This document shows positions 43,807 to 53,261 of a DNA stretch of 64,000 nt, in pieces (position 1 is the first letter of the stretch; every line of letters starts with the position of its first letter). The DNA comes from Alkalimonas sp. (GTDB taxonomy: Bacteria; Pseudomonadota; Gammaproteobacteria; Enterobacterales; Alteromonadaceae). Under the pieces are notes generated by a model. That model did no database searches. It was not told where the DNA came from and worked only from the letters and a program-made list of their open reading frames with translations. The stretch lies in NCBI RefSeq assembly GCF_020831925.1, contig NZ_JAFIFQ010000010.1:1-64000 (forward strand). Direction: 5' to 3'. A program made the position numbers and the translations under genes.

Positions 43807-44633
43807 ACAATCTGATGATGTGTGTATTTTTTACTGTGCTGGCACTGCCGGTTCAGGCAGGCAGTCGAGTGCTGGCGACAGGTGGGGCCACCACCATTGA
43901 AGGCAGTGCCGGTGGTGGCATAGTGCCCTGGGCGGTGATAAACGGCTATGGCAGTGATGATGAGTGGAGTGTGCAGGCTTTTGGTAGCCGGGTTGGAGTC
44001 GATGACTTTACCCTGCACTCAGCAGGTGTGGGGCTAAGCTTCGATAATCGCTGGGAGCTGTCCTATGCCCGGCAACAATTTAAGCTCGATACCATTGGTG
44101 GTCAATTGCGGCAGGATATTGTAGGCGTCAAGTACCGTCTGGCTGGCCAGTTACTGTACACCTCCCTGCCTCAAATCAGTCTGGGCCTTCAGTACAAGCG
44201 CCATCTGGACTTTGAGTTGCCCTCCCTGGTCGGAGCCTATTCCCGTAGTGGCGTTGATCTGTACCTGGCGGCCAGCAAGGTCTGGCTGGATGCCATTGCT
44301 GGCCGTAACTTGCTGCTAAACGGCACCATCCGTGCCACTCAGGCCAACCAAACGGGTTTACTGGGCTTTGGCAACACAGACCAACAGCGTCATCAACTGA
44401 TGTTTGAAGGCTCCGCAGCTCTGCTACTGACACATAACCTGGCCGTCGGCGTTGAGTTCCGCCAAAAACCCAATCGACTGGCATTTGCCGATGAGCAGCA
44501 CTGGCGTGATGTTTTTGTCGCCTGGTTTGTTAACGCTAACCTGTCGGTAACAGCAGCCTATGTGGATTTAGGCGACATTGCTGGTTTGCCTTCACAACAA
44601 GGTTGGTATCTCTCTTTAGAAGGAAGCTGGTAA
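43803..44633 (+). CDS. DUF3034 family outer-membrane beta-barrel
   Basis: 276 residues with signal peptide (1-19) and alternating beta strands to the end. A-T-G-G-A-T-T-I-E-G-S-A-G-G-G-I-V-P-W-A-V-I at the mature start and S-Y-A-R-Q-Q-F later are the DUF3034 marks; it ends in a strand with terminal tryptophan, as outer-membrane barrels do. Function unknown. Start overlaps the upstream stop (ATGA). Confidence 0.85.
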   Translation: MNNLMMCVFFTVLALPVQAGSRVLATGGATTIEGSAGGGIVPWAVINGYGSDDEWSVQAFGSRVGVDDFTLHSAGVGLSFDNRWELSYARQQFKLDTIGGQLRQDIVGVKYRLAGQLLYTSLPQISLGLQYKRHLDFELPSLVGAYSRSGVDLYLAASKVWLDAIAGRNLLLNGTIRATQANQTGLLGFGNTDQQRHQLMFEGSAALLLTHNLAVGVEFRQKPNRLAFADEQHWRDVFVAWFVNANLSVTAAYVDLGDIAGLPSQQGWYLSLEGSW

Positions 44634-45052
44634 TGAAGTCTCTGCTTATTTTACTGAGTATGGCCCTGCTACTGGTAGCCTGCAATCAGACACCTAAGCC
44701 TAACTTATATCAACAACTGGGCGAAGAAGCCGGCATCACTGCACTTACTGATCACCTGCTCCATCAGATTGAACATGACCCACTGATCGTCCACCATTTT
44801 CGCGATACTGATATTCCGCGCTTCCGGCGTTTATTGATTGAACAACTGTGTGAGCTCTCCGGTGGCCCTTGCGTATACAGCGGCGCCACCATGGAAGAAA
44901 GCCATACCGGCCTAAACCTGAACACCCGCGATTTTGACCGGCTGGTCAATCACCTGATCAGTGCAATGCAACAGCAAGGCATTCCCTATGGCGCACAAAA
45001 CCAGTTGCTTGCCTTGCTGGCCCCGATGTACCCAGAAGTGATTGGCCGCTGA
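44633..45052 (+). CDS. Group 1 truncated haemoglobin lipoprotein
   Basis: 139 residues with a lipobox (L-L-V-A-C17), so the globin is tethered to a membrane facing the periplasm. The truncated-globin core includes L-C-E-L-S-G-G-P-C and the proximal histidine H91 in E-S-H-T-G-L-N-L. By hand alignment the usual Tyr at B10 is leucine, which would alter binding of oxygen or NO. ATG overlaps the DUF3034 stop by one base (TAATG). Most globins of this group are cytoplasmic, so the anchor is unusual. Confidence 0.85.
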   Translation: MKSLLILLSMALLLVACNQTPKPNLYQQLGEEAGITALTDHLLHQIEHDPLIVHHFRDTDIPRFRRLLIEQLCELSGGPCVYSGATMEESHTGLNLNTRDFDRLVNHLISAMQQQGIPYGAQNQLLALLAPMYPEVIGR

Positions 45053-45060
45053 GCCCTTCT

Positions 45061-45315
45061 TTATGACTGACGGATCAGCTTAGCTGTAAGGCGCCGGCTA
45101 AGCGGGGCAAAAATCAGCACCAGTGGAAATGCACAAGCATGAGCCACCAGATAAGCTTTCAGCCAGCTCAGTAAAAAGCCACTGAACCAACCAAGATTCA
45201 GCAGGGTCAGTATGCCTGACATCAAAAAAGCCATAAAACCGGACATGATAAAAGCAAACACCAGCGGCTGAAATTTCGTGGGCAACATAAGCAATACCTG
45301 ATACAAAAACGGCAT
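45061..45315 (-). CDS. DUF2798 family membrane protein
   Basis: 84 residues, two transmembrane helices (about 15-40 and 48-70). K-F-Q-P-L-V-F-A-F-I-M-S-G-F-M-A-F and C-A-F-P-L-V-L-I-F-A-P fit DUF2798. The ATG at 45315 overlaps the stop of the upstream diguanylate cyclase by one base; an internal ATG eight codons in, with AGGT before it, may be the true start. Function unknown. Confidence 0.8.
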   Translation of the reverse strand: MPFLYQVLLMLPTKFQPLVFAFIMSGFMAFLMSGILTLLNLGWFSGFLLSWLKAYLVAHACAFPLVLIFAPLSRRLTAKLIRQS

Positions 45316-46226
45316 TATAGCGCAGAAGAATTGGCAACTACACAGCAGTTTCTACCCGAAGCCTTGGCTTGATACAAAGCCTTGTCGGCATGCTGCATTA
45401 ACTCGGTCAGGCTTTGCCTGGGTTGCAGCTCTGCTACCCCTATGGATAACTGCAAGGCTAAGGTTTTATTGCGGTAACGTATCGGGTGAAGCTCCAGCTG
45501 CTGCTGAATACGCTCAGCGACTTGCACCGCCTCCTTAGCCGGAATATCAGCCAGCAAAATGACAAACTCCTCACCACCGTAACGGGCAAAAAGATCATAG
45601 TCTCGCAGCTGCGACTGAATATGCTGACAGATAAACTGCAACGCTTTATCACCAGCCAAATGGCCATGAGCATCATTCAATTGTTTGAAATGATCGATAT
45701 CCAACATCAGCAAGCTACAAGCTGCACCGGTTCGCTGCTGATGTTTGAGCACCTTGACAGCTTGCTGCATAAAATAGCGGCGGTTGGCAATGCCAGTAAG
45801 AACATCGGTGTTGGCCTGGCTTCTCAGCAGCTGCTCTGCTTGTTGCAGTGCAAACTGCAAGCGCTTTTGCTCCGTGATGTCTTTGGCATGCAATAAGATG
45901 GCTCCCTCCGCATTGCATTGTTCTGACATCAAATACCAATGTCCATGGACTGTATCGGCTTCAAAAATTCGAAAGGGAACACTACGCCGGCGTTGTGCGG
46001 CATAGAGCAACCAATCATCCAGATCGGTTGCTTCAATATTTAAACCTAATTGTTGCCGGTGGCAGTGGCGAATAATCTGCTCAAAACTCATGCCTATAAG
46101 CTGCTCCAACTCAATGGCAAAAATCTCCCCCAGTGCTGGATTGGCGAATACCAGCTGATCCTTGGCATCAAAAATGCCGTAGCCATCGCCACTGACATAG
46201 AGGAAATCAACAAGGGCTTTATGCAT
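45315..46226 (-). CDS. PAS-GGDEF diguanylate cyclase
   Basis: 303 residues, soluble. A PAS domain (about 8-118) precedes a full GGDEF domain (about 135-300) with G-G-E-E-F at 217-221. The inhibitory site R208-D-Y-D211 is present five residues before it, so product feedback is expected. Coupled to the DUF2798 gene. Confidence 0.93.
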   Translation of the reverse strand: MHKALVDFLYVSGDGYGIFDAKDQLVFANPALGEIFAIELEQLIGMSFEQIIRHCHRQQLGLNIEATDLDDWLLYAAQRRRSVPFRIFEADTVHGHWYLMSEQCNAEGAILLHAKDITEQKRLQFALQQAEQLLRSQANTDVLTGIANRRYFMQQAVKVLKHQQRTGAACSLLMLDIDHFKQLNDAHGHLAGDKALQFICQHIQSQLRDYDLFARYGGEEFVILLADIPAKEAVQVAERIQQQLELHPIRYRNKTLALQLSIGVAELQPRQSLTELMQHADKALYQAKASGRNCCVVANSSAL

Positions 46227-46329
46227 TGGGGCCGCCGTTTTTGCATAAAAAACACAGACTACTTCAATACTAGCTTACGTCATGCAAAGCAGTTAGGATC
46301 AGGCCATACCAAAATTTCTTAAGGCACTT

Positions 46330-47274
46330 ATGACCTTCACGGCTGCTTTTCTAGATGCAGGCTCAGTTGGCAAAGCAGTGTTAAGCCCTTTGCAACAGTT
46401 GCCGATTCAATTGAAGTTGTATCCCAGCACTGGTCCAGAACACGTGCTTACCCGATTGCAAGGTTGTCAAATAGCCATTGTTAATAAGGTAGTACTGGAC
46501 GAAACCACCCTGCGACAACTGCCAGAGCTGCGTTACATAGCTGTCACCGCGACAGGCACCAACAATATTGACTTGACTGCCGCGGCCGCCGCTGGCATCA
46601 GAGTAGAAAACGTGGAAGACTATGCCAGCGCTGCGGTTGCCCAACATGTTTTTGCCTTATTGCTGTACTTTAGCAACCATTGCCAAGCCTATCAGCAGAG
46701 CGTGCAGCGAGGAGATTGGAGCAAAAGCCCACATTTCTGCTTACTGGATCATCCGATGCAGGAATTAGCAGGACAAACCATGACCATTCTGGGCTACGGC
46801 ACACTCGGTCAAGCCACAGCAAAGCTGGCTCAAGCTTTTGGTATGCACATTTGCATTGCCGAACGGCCAGAGAGCACCAGCTGCCGTCCAGGGCGAACGC
46901 CCTTTAAGCAAGCACTAGAACAAGCCGACGTGCTGTCGTTGCACTGCCCACTTACCGTTAATAATCATCATTTGATTGGTGCCGAACAACTGGCCTGGTT
47001 AAAGCCAACAGCCATCCTGATCAATACCGCCCGGGGCGGCCTGGTAGATCCTGCGGCCTTGCTAAGTGCCCTGCAGCAAAATAAGCTGCAGGCTGCAGCA
47101 CTCGATGTGCTGGAACAAGAGCCACCTGCCAGTGATCATCCGCTATTGCAACAACCTCATCCCAGGTTGCTGATCACCCCCCATGTAGCCTGGGCAACCC
47201 AGGCTGCACGCAATCGGCTGATCGCCAAAACTGCAAACCAACTTGGCCATTGGCTAAAGCAAGAAGCCGGATAA
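46330..47274 (+). CDS. D-isomer 2-hydroxyacid dehydrogenase (glycerate dehydrogenase-like)
   Basis: 314 residues with the NAD-binding G-Y-G-T-L-G motif and the catalytic Arg (T-A-R-G-G-L-V-D), Glu (E-Q-E-P-P) and His (T-P-H-V-A-W) of the family. Nearest in style to glycerate/hydroxypyruvate reductase (HprA); other 2-keto acids are possible. AAGG precedes the ATG. Not linked to the flanking genes by function. Could in principle handle D-lactate from the MurQ reaction, but nothing in the sequence shows this. Confidence 0.9.
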   Translation: MTFTAAFLDAGSVGKAVLSPLQQLPIQLKLYPSTGPEHVLTRLQGCQIAIVNKVVLDETTLRQLPELRYIAVTATGTNNIDLTAAAAAGIRVENVEDYASAAVAQHVFALLLYFSNHCQAYQQSVQRGDWSKSPHFCLLDHPMQELAGQTMTILGYGTLGQATAKLAQAFGMHICIAERPESTSCRPGRTPFKQALEQADVLSLHCPLTVNNHHLIGAEQLAWLKPTAILINTARGGLVDPAALLSALQQNKLQAAALDVLEQEPPASDHPLLQQPHPRLLITPHVAWATQAARNRLIAKTANQLGHWLKQEAG

Positions 47275-47342
47275 AGCTGTACAGCCCCCCAAAACTGAAG
47301 CACAATGACCCTAATAAATTTATGACACCTGCTTGATTCTTT

Positions 47343-49361
47343 ATGCATGCTGCTTTTATCCTGCTGCTGTTATTTTTCCTGAGTATTGGCCCTGCTTTTA
47401 GCGCAGCGCCCGAATTCAGATCCACTCTGATCCGTCAGGATCCGGAGCGTTTCCTTGAACAGGCCATGCAACAACCGGCACACGGCTCCAGCAGCTACTG
47501 GCTTGAGCTTGCCTATGCTCAGATGCTGCTAAATCAAAAGGAAAGTGCCTTGCTCAACATTGAGCAAGCCATTGAACTGGCAGTTCTGTTGGATGACCAT
47601 CCGCGATATCAGGCCCAGCTGTATCATATCAAAGCTCAAATCTACGGCCGTTTATATCGCAATACCGAACTCGGTATCGAGGCTTTACTGCAAGCCGTGC
47701 AATGGCTTGAGCCCTTGCAGGATGAGCCGGCGCGTAAAGAAAAAAACGAGTTGTATGAAAGCTTGGCACAGGCACACCTGCAGAACAGCGATTACCCACA
47801 AGCCATCTACTATGCTGAAAAAAGTCTGGCCGAAGCCTTATTACCGCAACAAGAGTTAAATGCTCATTTTTTGTTGGGGCGTTTGCATCTGCAAATGAAC
47901 CGGATCAATCAGGCTTTTGCCCATCTCCAATCCACTCTGGAACTTGCTACCCAACTGGAAGCCTTTCATGCCTACCCATTGGTCCAGTTACGTTATGGTA
48001 TGGGCTACCAAAAAATGGGGCTGCCCGAACTAGCACTGCAAGCTTTCATGCAAGCAAAAGAAGGCTTTGCCAACCATCAGCACGAGCGCGGTTACATCAA
48101 CAGCCTTTTACGGGTAGTGAGTGTCCAGCTGGACCAAAACTGGCTGGATGAATACACCTACGCCTATCTGCAAGAAGCGCTGCAATCCAGTCACCAGCAT
48201 GGTGATGCTTACAGCATAGCGGAGAGTAAATTTTACCTTGGGCAATGGTATCTGCTGCATCAAGATCAAACTCTAGCCAACGACTATTTTGAGCAAGCGA
48301 TCACTATTGCCGTTCAAATCAACAACCGTGACTTATTGAACAGAGTGCAACTGACGCTGGCAGAAAGTCTGGTCCAGCAACAGGAGTTTGAGCGTGCGGA
48401 GCAGCTGTTTCAGCAACTGGCTATTCAGCCAGAGGATCACAACCAAGCCTTATTTTTGCGCTACCGGTATGCTGAATTAGCTGCTGATTTAGCGGCTTGG
48501 AAACACGAATGGCAGCAAGCTTTCCAATACAGCCAACTGGCACGCGCTCTACGCTTTGATGATTTGCATGAACAGTACAATCTAAAACTGGACTATTTGC
48601 ATCAGAGTATCCCAGTTCCTTCAATCACAAGCTCTCATCCAGCCACTCCTTCCCTCTACTGGCTGATAACCACTTTATCTTTCTTGCTCCTTCTCGGGGG
48701 AGCAATCAGCTGGATAGCATTGCAGCGACGTCGTCAGCAAGCCACGCCGAATCAGCTGATTTTCTCCAGACAATGGATCCAGTTTAGTGAGAAACTTGCT
48801 GCTGAGCAGCGGCAAAAGCAACCATTGCAGTTGATGGCCGTAACGTTACGAGGCTGTCAGCAGTATAAGCAGCGCCATGGTGAGGTCCAGCTGCGCCGGG
48901 CCTTGGTCAGCTTGCTGCAAAGTCTTAATTTACCTGAAATTATTCAGGTGACCATTCACAGTGATGTGCTTTGGTTGGGTCTGAACTGCCAGGATGATAA
49001 ACTAGCAGCACTGGAACAAAAAGTGCTGTTGCATTTGGGACAGCAACGTAAAGCTTTAACACCCACCCCTCAGTTACAAACCCTGGTGTTGCCTTTGCAG
49101 GCATTGTTGGGCCAACAATTCAAAGCACAGCACCTGCAGGCACTGCGTGAAGCAGTTTGGTTGAGCTGGTACCTGGCAGAACAGCTCAACCCGAGTGATG
49201 ATAACCTTTATTTGCAACTCAAAGTGCTGGAGCAGCGCCCTTGTGAGTGGATGGCAGAAAACATTCGGCAGGATTTACTCAATGCGTTGCAACTGGGCAG
49301 TATTGAGCTCTGGCAGCAACAACGCTTGCTCAATACCAGCATCAAAGAGCTGCTGGACTGA
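47343..49361 (+). CDS. TPR-repeat membrane protein with degenerate GGDEF-like end
   Basis: 672 residues: signal peptide (1-21), periplasmic helical TPR repeats (about 35-410), a transmembrane helix (about 432-455) and a cytoplasmic domain of about 200 residues. The latter has the spacing of a GGDEF domain but the motif region reads I-H-S-D-V-L-W-L-G, so no cyclase activity is expected. It could be a c-di-GMP effector or protein-docking domain. Role unknown. Confidence 0.75.
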   Translation: MHAAFILLLLFFLSIGPAFSAAPEFRSTLIRQDPERFLEQAMQQPAHGSSSYWLELAYAQMLLNQKESALLNIEQAIELAVLLDDHPRYQAQLYHIKAQIYGRLYRNTELGIEALLQAVQWLEPLQDEPARKEKNELYESLAQAHLQNSDYPQAIYYAEKSLAEALLPQQELNAHFLLGRLHLQMNRINQAFAHLQSTLELATQLEAFHAYPLVQLRYGMGYQKMGLPELALQAFMQAKEGFANHQHERGYINSLLRVVSVQLDQNWLDEYTYAYLQEALQSSHQHGDAYSIAESKFYLGQWYLLHQDQTLANDYFEQAITIAVQINNRDLLNRVQLTLAESLVQQQEFERAEQLFQQLAIQPEDHNQALFLRYRYAELAADLAAWKHEWQQAFQYSQLARALRFDDLHEQYNLKLDYLHQSIPVPSITSSHPATPSLYWLITTLSFLLLLGGAISWIALQRRRQQATPNQLIFSRQWIQFSEKLAAEQRQKQPLQLMAVTLRGCQQYKQRHGEVQLRRALVSLLQSLNLPEIIQVTIHSDVLWLGLNCQDDKLAALEQKVLLHLGQQRKALTPTPQLQTLVLPLQALLGQQFKAQHLQALREAVWLSWYLAEQLNPSDDNLYLQLKVLEQRPCEWMAENIRQDLLNALQLGSIELWQQQRLLNTSIKELLD

Positions 49362-49380
49362 CAAACATCTGGTCCTGACA

Positions 49381-50214
49381 CTAATCGTGAAACAAACGCA
49401 TCGGCTCTGGTAAGCTGATGGCTTTCGTCGTTTTATCTCGTGGACACTGCCACGACAACTCTACAGCTTGCAACGCTAAAGTATTTGCCGCCGAAGTGCT
49501 ATTTCCGTAGCGGGGATCGCCCATCACCGGGTGACCGACAGCAGCAAAGTGACGGCGGATCTGATGTTTCCGACCGGTTTGTAAGTCGACTTCCAGCCAA
49601 CTCACACCACTCTCGAGCTGTTTGCAAACGTTAAAACGCGTAACGCATGCTTTGCCATCCAGTGCCAGCCTTATCTCCCCGGTATTTTTCTGAGCATCCG
49701 ATAACCACCCTTGCACCGCCACATGGTATAGCTTCTTGACCTGCCCCAGTTGAAATTGTTGACTCAGGCTGGCTGCAACCTTGCCATCATGCGCCAGCAA
49801 CAACAAACCACTGGCTTCCCGGTCCAGCCGATGCACCAGAAATACCGGACGCTTTGTTTGCAGCTCGGCCTGGCGCAGTAACGACAAATGATCGCCCCAC
49901 AAACTTCCCTGTGACAAGACGCCTGCGGGCTTCCACCAGACAGAGTAGGAACGCTGATCCAACAGCAACTGGCTATTTTCCGCTGAGCGTTGCAGGATAT
50001 CCGCATCGTAATGCAGCGCCAGTGTTTGCCCAGGCTGCACTTCAGCTTGCGCCCGACGCAGCCTTTTTTGTTTTTTACCCTGCTGCAACCAGACCGCGCC
50101 TTTTAGCATGGCATCTTTCAACCTGCCCTTCGATAACTCAGGCAACTGCTCAGCTAAAAACTGGATCGCCACAACTTTCTCGTCAATCAGCCAACTACGG
50201 CTTAGCTTGGTCAC
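49381..50214 (-). CDS. RluA-family pseudouridine synthase
   Basis: 277 residues: an S4-like N-terminal RNA-binding domain (about 25-70) and an RluA catalytic domain with H-R-L-D, catalytic D131. Start is GTG with AAGGA upstream. The target uridine (23S rRNA or tRNA) cannot be told from the sequence. Confidence 0.88.
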   Translation of the reverse strand: MTKLSRSWLIDEKVVAIQFLAEQLPELSKGRLKDAMLKGAVWLQQGKKQKRLRRAQAEVQPGQTLALHYDADILQRSAENSQLLLDQRSYSVWWKPAGVLSQGSLWGDHLSLLRQAELQTKRPVFLVHRLDREASGLLLLAHDGKVAASLSQQFQLGQVKKLYHVAVQGWLSDAQKNTGEIRLALDGKACVTRFNVCKQLESGVSWLEVDLQTGRKHQIRRHFAAVGHPVMGDPRYGNSTSAANTLALQAVELSWQCPRDKTTKAISLPEPMRLFHD

Positions 50215-50298
50215 CTTAATTCCTTATAGTTCAGCAGGGATTCATGCCCTTCACTCTATACCTTGTATTGTACGCAAGTGTGAAAGGAAGGAATAGCC

Positions 50299-50931
50299 AT
50301 GAAATTGCTACTAAGTGTCTTGCTGTTTTTCTCCACGGTTAGCCTAAGTGCTGAGCAGCCCATCAGTACCACTACAGAGCAACGTGGCTCTGAACAATCA
50401 GAAGCCATGAGTGATGCATCCGAGCGGGTCAGTGCACAAAGTTACAGTACCGATGTTTGGTTTCACCGCCTTGAGCTGGAGCTAAGTGGCGATATCAACA
50501 ACAACGGCTTTTATCATCAGCTGTATCTGAAGTTTGATGCAGACACCAATCGCTCCAGCCAGCCCGTTTGGGCTGAGTTTAGCTTGCAACGCCCTGGCCG
50601 GGCCGAGCAACTCTTTCATATCAGTTCGATTTTCACTTTATACCGTCAAAGCCGTAATGACTGGTTTGCCATCGATACCACCCTGGAAGAGAGCTATCCA
50701 ACCGACTATTACGACCTGATTATTCGTCTTTATGATGCCAATAGCGGCTGGTTAGTGGCAGAAATATCCGGCTATGACGAGCTGATTCTGGCTGACTTGC
50801 CGCTGGAAGATTACCGACGCGATCAGCAAGTACTGACGGTGGTGGAAAGCTATGGGGGAAGCCTTGGTATTTTTGCCCTGTTCGGGCTAAGCTTACTGCT
50901 CTGGCGGCAACAAATTACAAGGTGCAAGTGA
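50299..50931 (+). CDS. Exported protein with GlyGly-CTERM-like sorting tail (choice-of-anchor H type)
   Basis: 210 residues: signal peptide (1-18), a serine/glutamate-rich linker, a beta domain (about 50-170) with D-V-W-F-H-R-L and D-Y-Y-D-L-I-I-R-L-Y-D, and a tail of Y-G-G-S-L-G, hydrophobic stretch, then R-Q-Q-x-x-R. That tail is the GlyGly-CTERM pattern processed by rhombosortase after type II secretion. Overlaps the next gene by 4 bp. Confidence 0.75.
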   Translation: MKLLLSVLLFFSTVSLSAEQPISTTTEQRGSEQSEAMSDASERVSAQSYSTDVWFHRLELELSGDINNNGFYHQLYLKFDADTNRSSQPVWAEFSLQRPGRAEQLFHISSIFTLYRQSRNDWFAIDTTLEESYPTDYYDLIIRLYDANSGWLVAEISGYDELILADLPLEDYRRDQQVLTVVESYGGSLGIFALFGLSLLLWRQQITRCK

Positions 50932-51881
50932 GCCGAACTCTAGCGCTTTCTCTCAGTTTTTGGTTGCTGGTTTGCCTTGCTCCATCGGGAACAGTAGCAG
51001 CCAGCATGCAACTGCAACGTAGCAGCTCTCAGGATGGCGAGTTGCAGTTCCACTATCGCTGGCAACAGCAGGGTCAGACGGTTGACTTCTCATTTCAACT
51101 GCCAGAGCAAAGTGTGCAACAGCATCTGAGTAGCTTTCGCCGTTACTCACCCCAATTGGCCAATACCTTGATGCGCCAGGCACTGCAACAAGAGCTAGGC
51201 AGACGTAACACAGCAGGTATGCAGGTGGAGTTGCCTCCAACAGGCTCCCCTTTCCCTCTAAAGGTCAAAGCACGCCGAGCTGCTGATGCACGCGAACTTC
51301 AGCAACAACTAACAGCTCAGCTGCAACAAGCCAGACAAGATTACCTGCACCAGATTTATCATACCGAACTGAGGCTCCAACCCAATCGGCAGGTGATTAT
51401 GGTGGATCATCAACGCATTCTGGCCGACAGCCTGCAAGACTTACTACCTGTCGCTGCCGCACTGCAACAAAAGTTTCCTTACACCACCACCCGCGAAATC
51501 AGTCAGTTTCTGCTAGACTGGCTGCAGCGCATTCCTTATCAATCACTCAATGAGCGCAGTCAAAGTTCTGCTGCTGGCTTCTTACCCCCGCTGCAACTGA
51601 TCCAGCAACACCGGGGCGACTGTGACAGTAAAGTGGTGCTGATGGCTGCCCTTCTCCGCTTGCTGTTGCCTGATGTCCCCCTAGTGATTGTTTACTTACC
51701 TAACCACGCAGTGCTCGGCATCGGTATGCAAAGCCAAAGCAGTGATCAGCAGCTGCGTCTGGATGGACAAAACTTTGTGCTGGCCGACCCAACTGGGCCG
51801 GCCTTGCAACCGGTTGGTGAAATTACAGCACGCTATCAACTGTATCTGCAACCGGGTATCGCCAACTACCGCAGACTATAG
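50928..51881 (+). CDS. Exported transglutaminase-like protein
   Basis: About 317 residues with a signal peptide (1-25). The transglutaminase-like triad is visible: Cys in H-R-G-D-C-D-S-K, His in L-P-N-H-A-V-L-G, and Asp in L-A-D-P-T-G. Start is GTG overlapping the upstream stop (GTGA), with AAGG six bases before. Such folds act as periplasmic cysteine proteases or cross-linkers; coupling to a sorted surface protein suggests a joint job. The 3' end overlaps phoH by 6 bp. Confidence 0.7.
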   Translation: MSRTLALSLSFWLLVCLAPSGTVAASMQLQRSSSQDGELQFHYRWQQQGQTVDFSFQLPEQSVQQHLSSFRRYSPQLANTLMRQALQQELGRRNTAGMQVELPPTGSPFPLKVKARRAADARELQQQLTAQLQQARQDYLHQIYHTELRLQPNRQVIMVDHQRILADSLQDLLPVAAALQQKFPYTTTREISQFLLDWLQRIPYQSLNERSQSSAAGFLPPLQLIQQHRGDCDSKVVLMAALLRLLLPDVPLVIVYLPNHAVLGIGMQSQSSDQQLRLDGQNFVLADPTGPALQPVGEITARYQLYLQPGIANYRRL

Positions 51882-53261
51882 ATTCTCTTCAGCAAAGGAT
51901 GCTAAGCGGCTTCGTACCACTCCATTCAAATTAATGGTGGCACTACCTGGGAAGTTCTTAAAACGCTCCACAATATAGGTTAAGCCCGAGGTGACAGCCG
52001 TCAAATAATTGCTGTCGATCTGGCTGAGGTTGCCCGAGCAAATCAACTTGGTGCCTTCGCCACAGCGGGTAATAATGGTTTTTAACTGGGCCGCACTTAA
52101 GTTCTGACATTCATCCAAAATAACTATGGCATTCTGAATACTACGACCGCGCATAAAGTTGACGGATTTAAACTGGATATTGGCTTTATCCATAATGTAA
52201 CCCACACTGGCATGAGGATGCTCGTCGGTTTTATGCAGTACTTCCAGCGAATCGGTAATAGCCGCCAACCAAGGTGCCATTTTCTCTTCTTCAGTACCGG
52301 GTAAAAAGCCTATAGATTCAGCAATTTCCGGCGTATTTCGCGTAACGATGACTTTATCGTACACGCCCTTTTCTATCACCAGCTCCAGGGCTGCGGCCAG
52401 CGCAATCAAGGTTTTGCCACAACCCGCAGGGCCTGTCAGGATCACCAAATCCATGTTGGGATCGAGCAAAGCTTCCAGCGCCATCGCCTGATAAATATTT
52501 TTTGGGGTTATGCCCCAGGCATGACGGTGCATCATGCGCTCATACCCTAGATCTCGTACCCGGATTTGTTGCTCATTGATGGCAACCACCTGACCGGCGA
52601 AAGACTCGGCTTCATCAATCAAAAACTCATTGATGTAAGCATCTGGCAGCAACTTACGCTCCAGCAAATGCAAAATATCCCGGTCTTTTTGTTCGGTTTG
52701 ACATTCTTTTACCTGACTCCAGAACTCGCCAGGAAACCGGTAATAGCCTTTATAAAGAAAGCGCACATCGTCTATCAACTGATCGGTGCGGTAATCCTCC
52801 ACCAGCTTCAAGCCTGCACCTTTGGCTTTCAGTCGCATATTGATGTCTTTGGTAACCAGAATCACTTTTTGCGGGCTGCGCTCACGCTGTAAATACAAGG
52901 CAGTATTGATGATCAAGTGATCATTTTCTCCACCTGGCAAGCCCGGTAACTCATCTTTGAGGTGATGATCATTGATGATGGTCAGGTGACCCGAGACCTT
53001 CTGCTCACCATGCAGTGGTAAAGCTACCCCATGCAACATTTGCTCTGGGCTCGCATCGCGCAATACATCCTCCAGCGCTCGTATCGCCACCCGGGCATCC
53101 CGGCTAACATCTTTGTTGCGGTCTTTAATATGATCCAGCTCTTCCAGCACCGTCATCGGAATAACGACATCGTGCTCCTGAAAGTTTAAAAATGCGAAGG
53201 GCTCGTGAAGAAGTATATTAGTATCAAGTACATATATTTTTTTACTTCGTTTTCTCGCCAT
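51876..53261 (-). CDS. PIN-PhoH family ATPase
   Basis: 461 residues: an N-terminal PIN nuclease domain (Y-V-L-D-T-N-I-L-L-H, acidic residues at about 10 and further on) and a C-terminal PhoH ATPase with Walker A G-P-A-G-C-G-K-T and Walker B V-I-L-D-E-C-Q-N. PIN-PhoH proteins are ATP-dependent RNA-unwinding ribonucleases in studied cases. AAGGAG sits before the ATG at 53261. Confidence 0.92.
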   Translation of the reverse strand: MARKRSKKIYVLDTNILLHEPFAFLNFQEHDVVIPMTVLEELDHIKDRNKDVSRDARVAIRALEDVLRDASPEQMLHGVALPLHGEQKVSGHLTIINDHHLKDELPGLPGGENDHLIINTALYLQRERSPQKVILVTKDINMRLKAKGAGLKLVEDYRTDQLIDDVRFLYKGYYRFPGEFWSQVKECQTEQKDRDILHLLERKLLPDAYINEFLIDEAESFAGQVVAINEQQIRVRDLGYERMMHRHAWGITPKNIYQAMALEALLDPNMDLVILTGPAGCGKTLIALAAALELVIEKGVYDKVIVTRNTPEIAESIGFLPGTEEEKMAPWLAAITDSLEVLHKTDEHPHASVGYIMDKANIQFKSVNFMRGRSIQNAIVILDECQNLSAAQLKTIITRCGEGTKLICSGNLSQIDSNYLTAVTSGLTYIVERFKNFPGSATINLNGVVRSRLASFAEENL

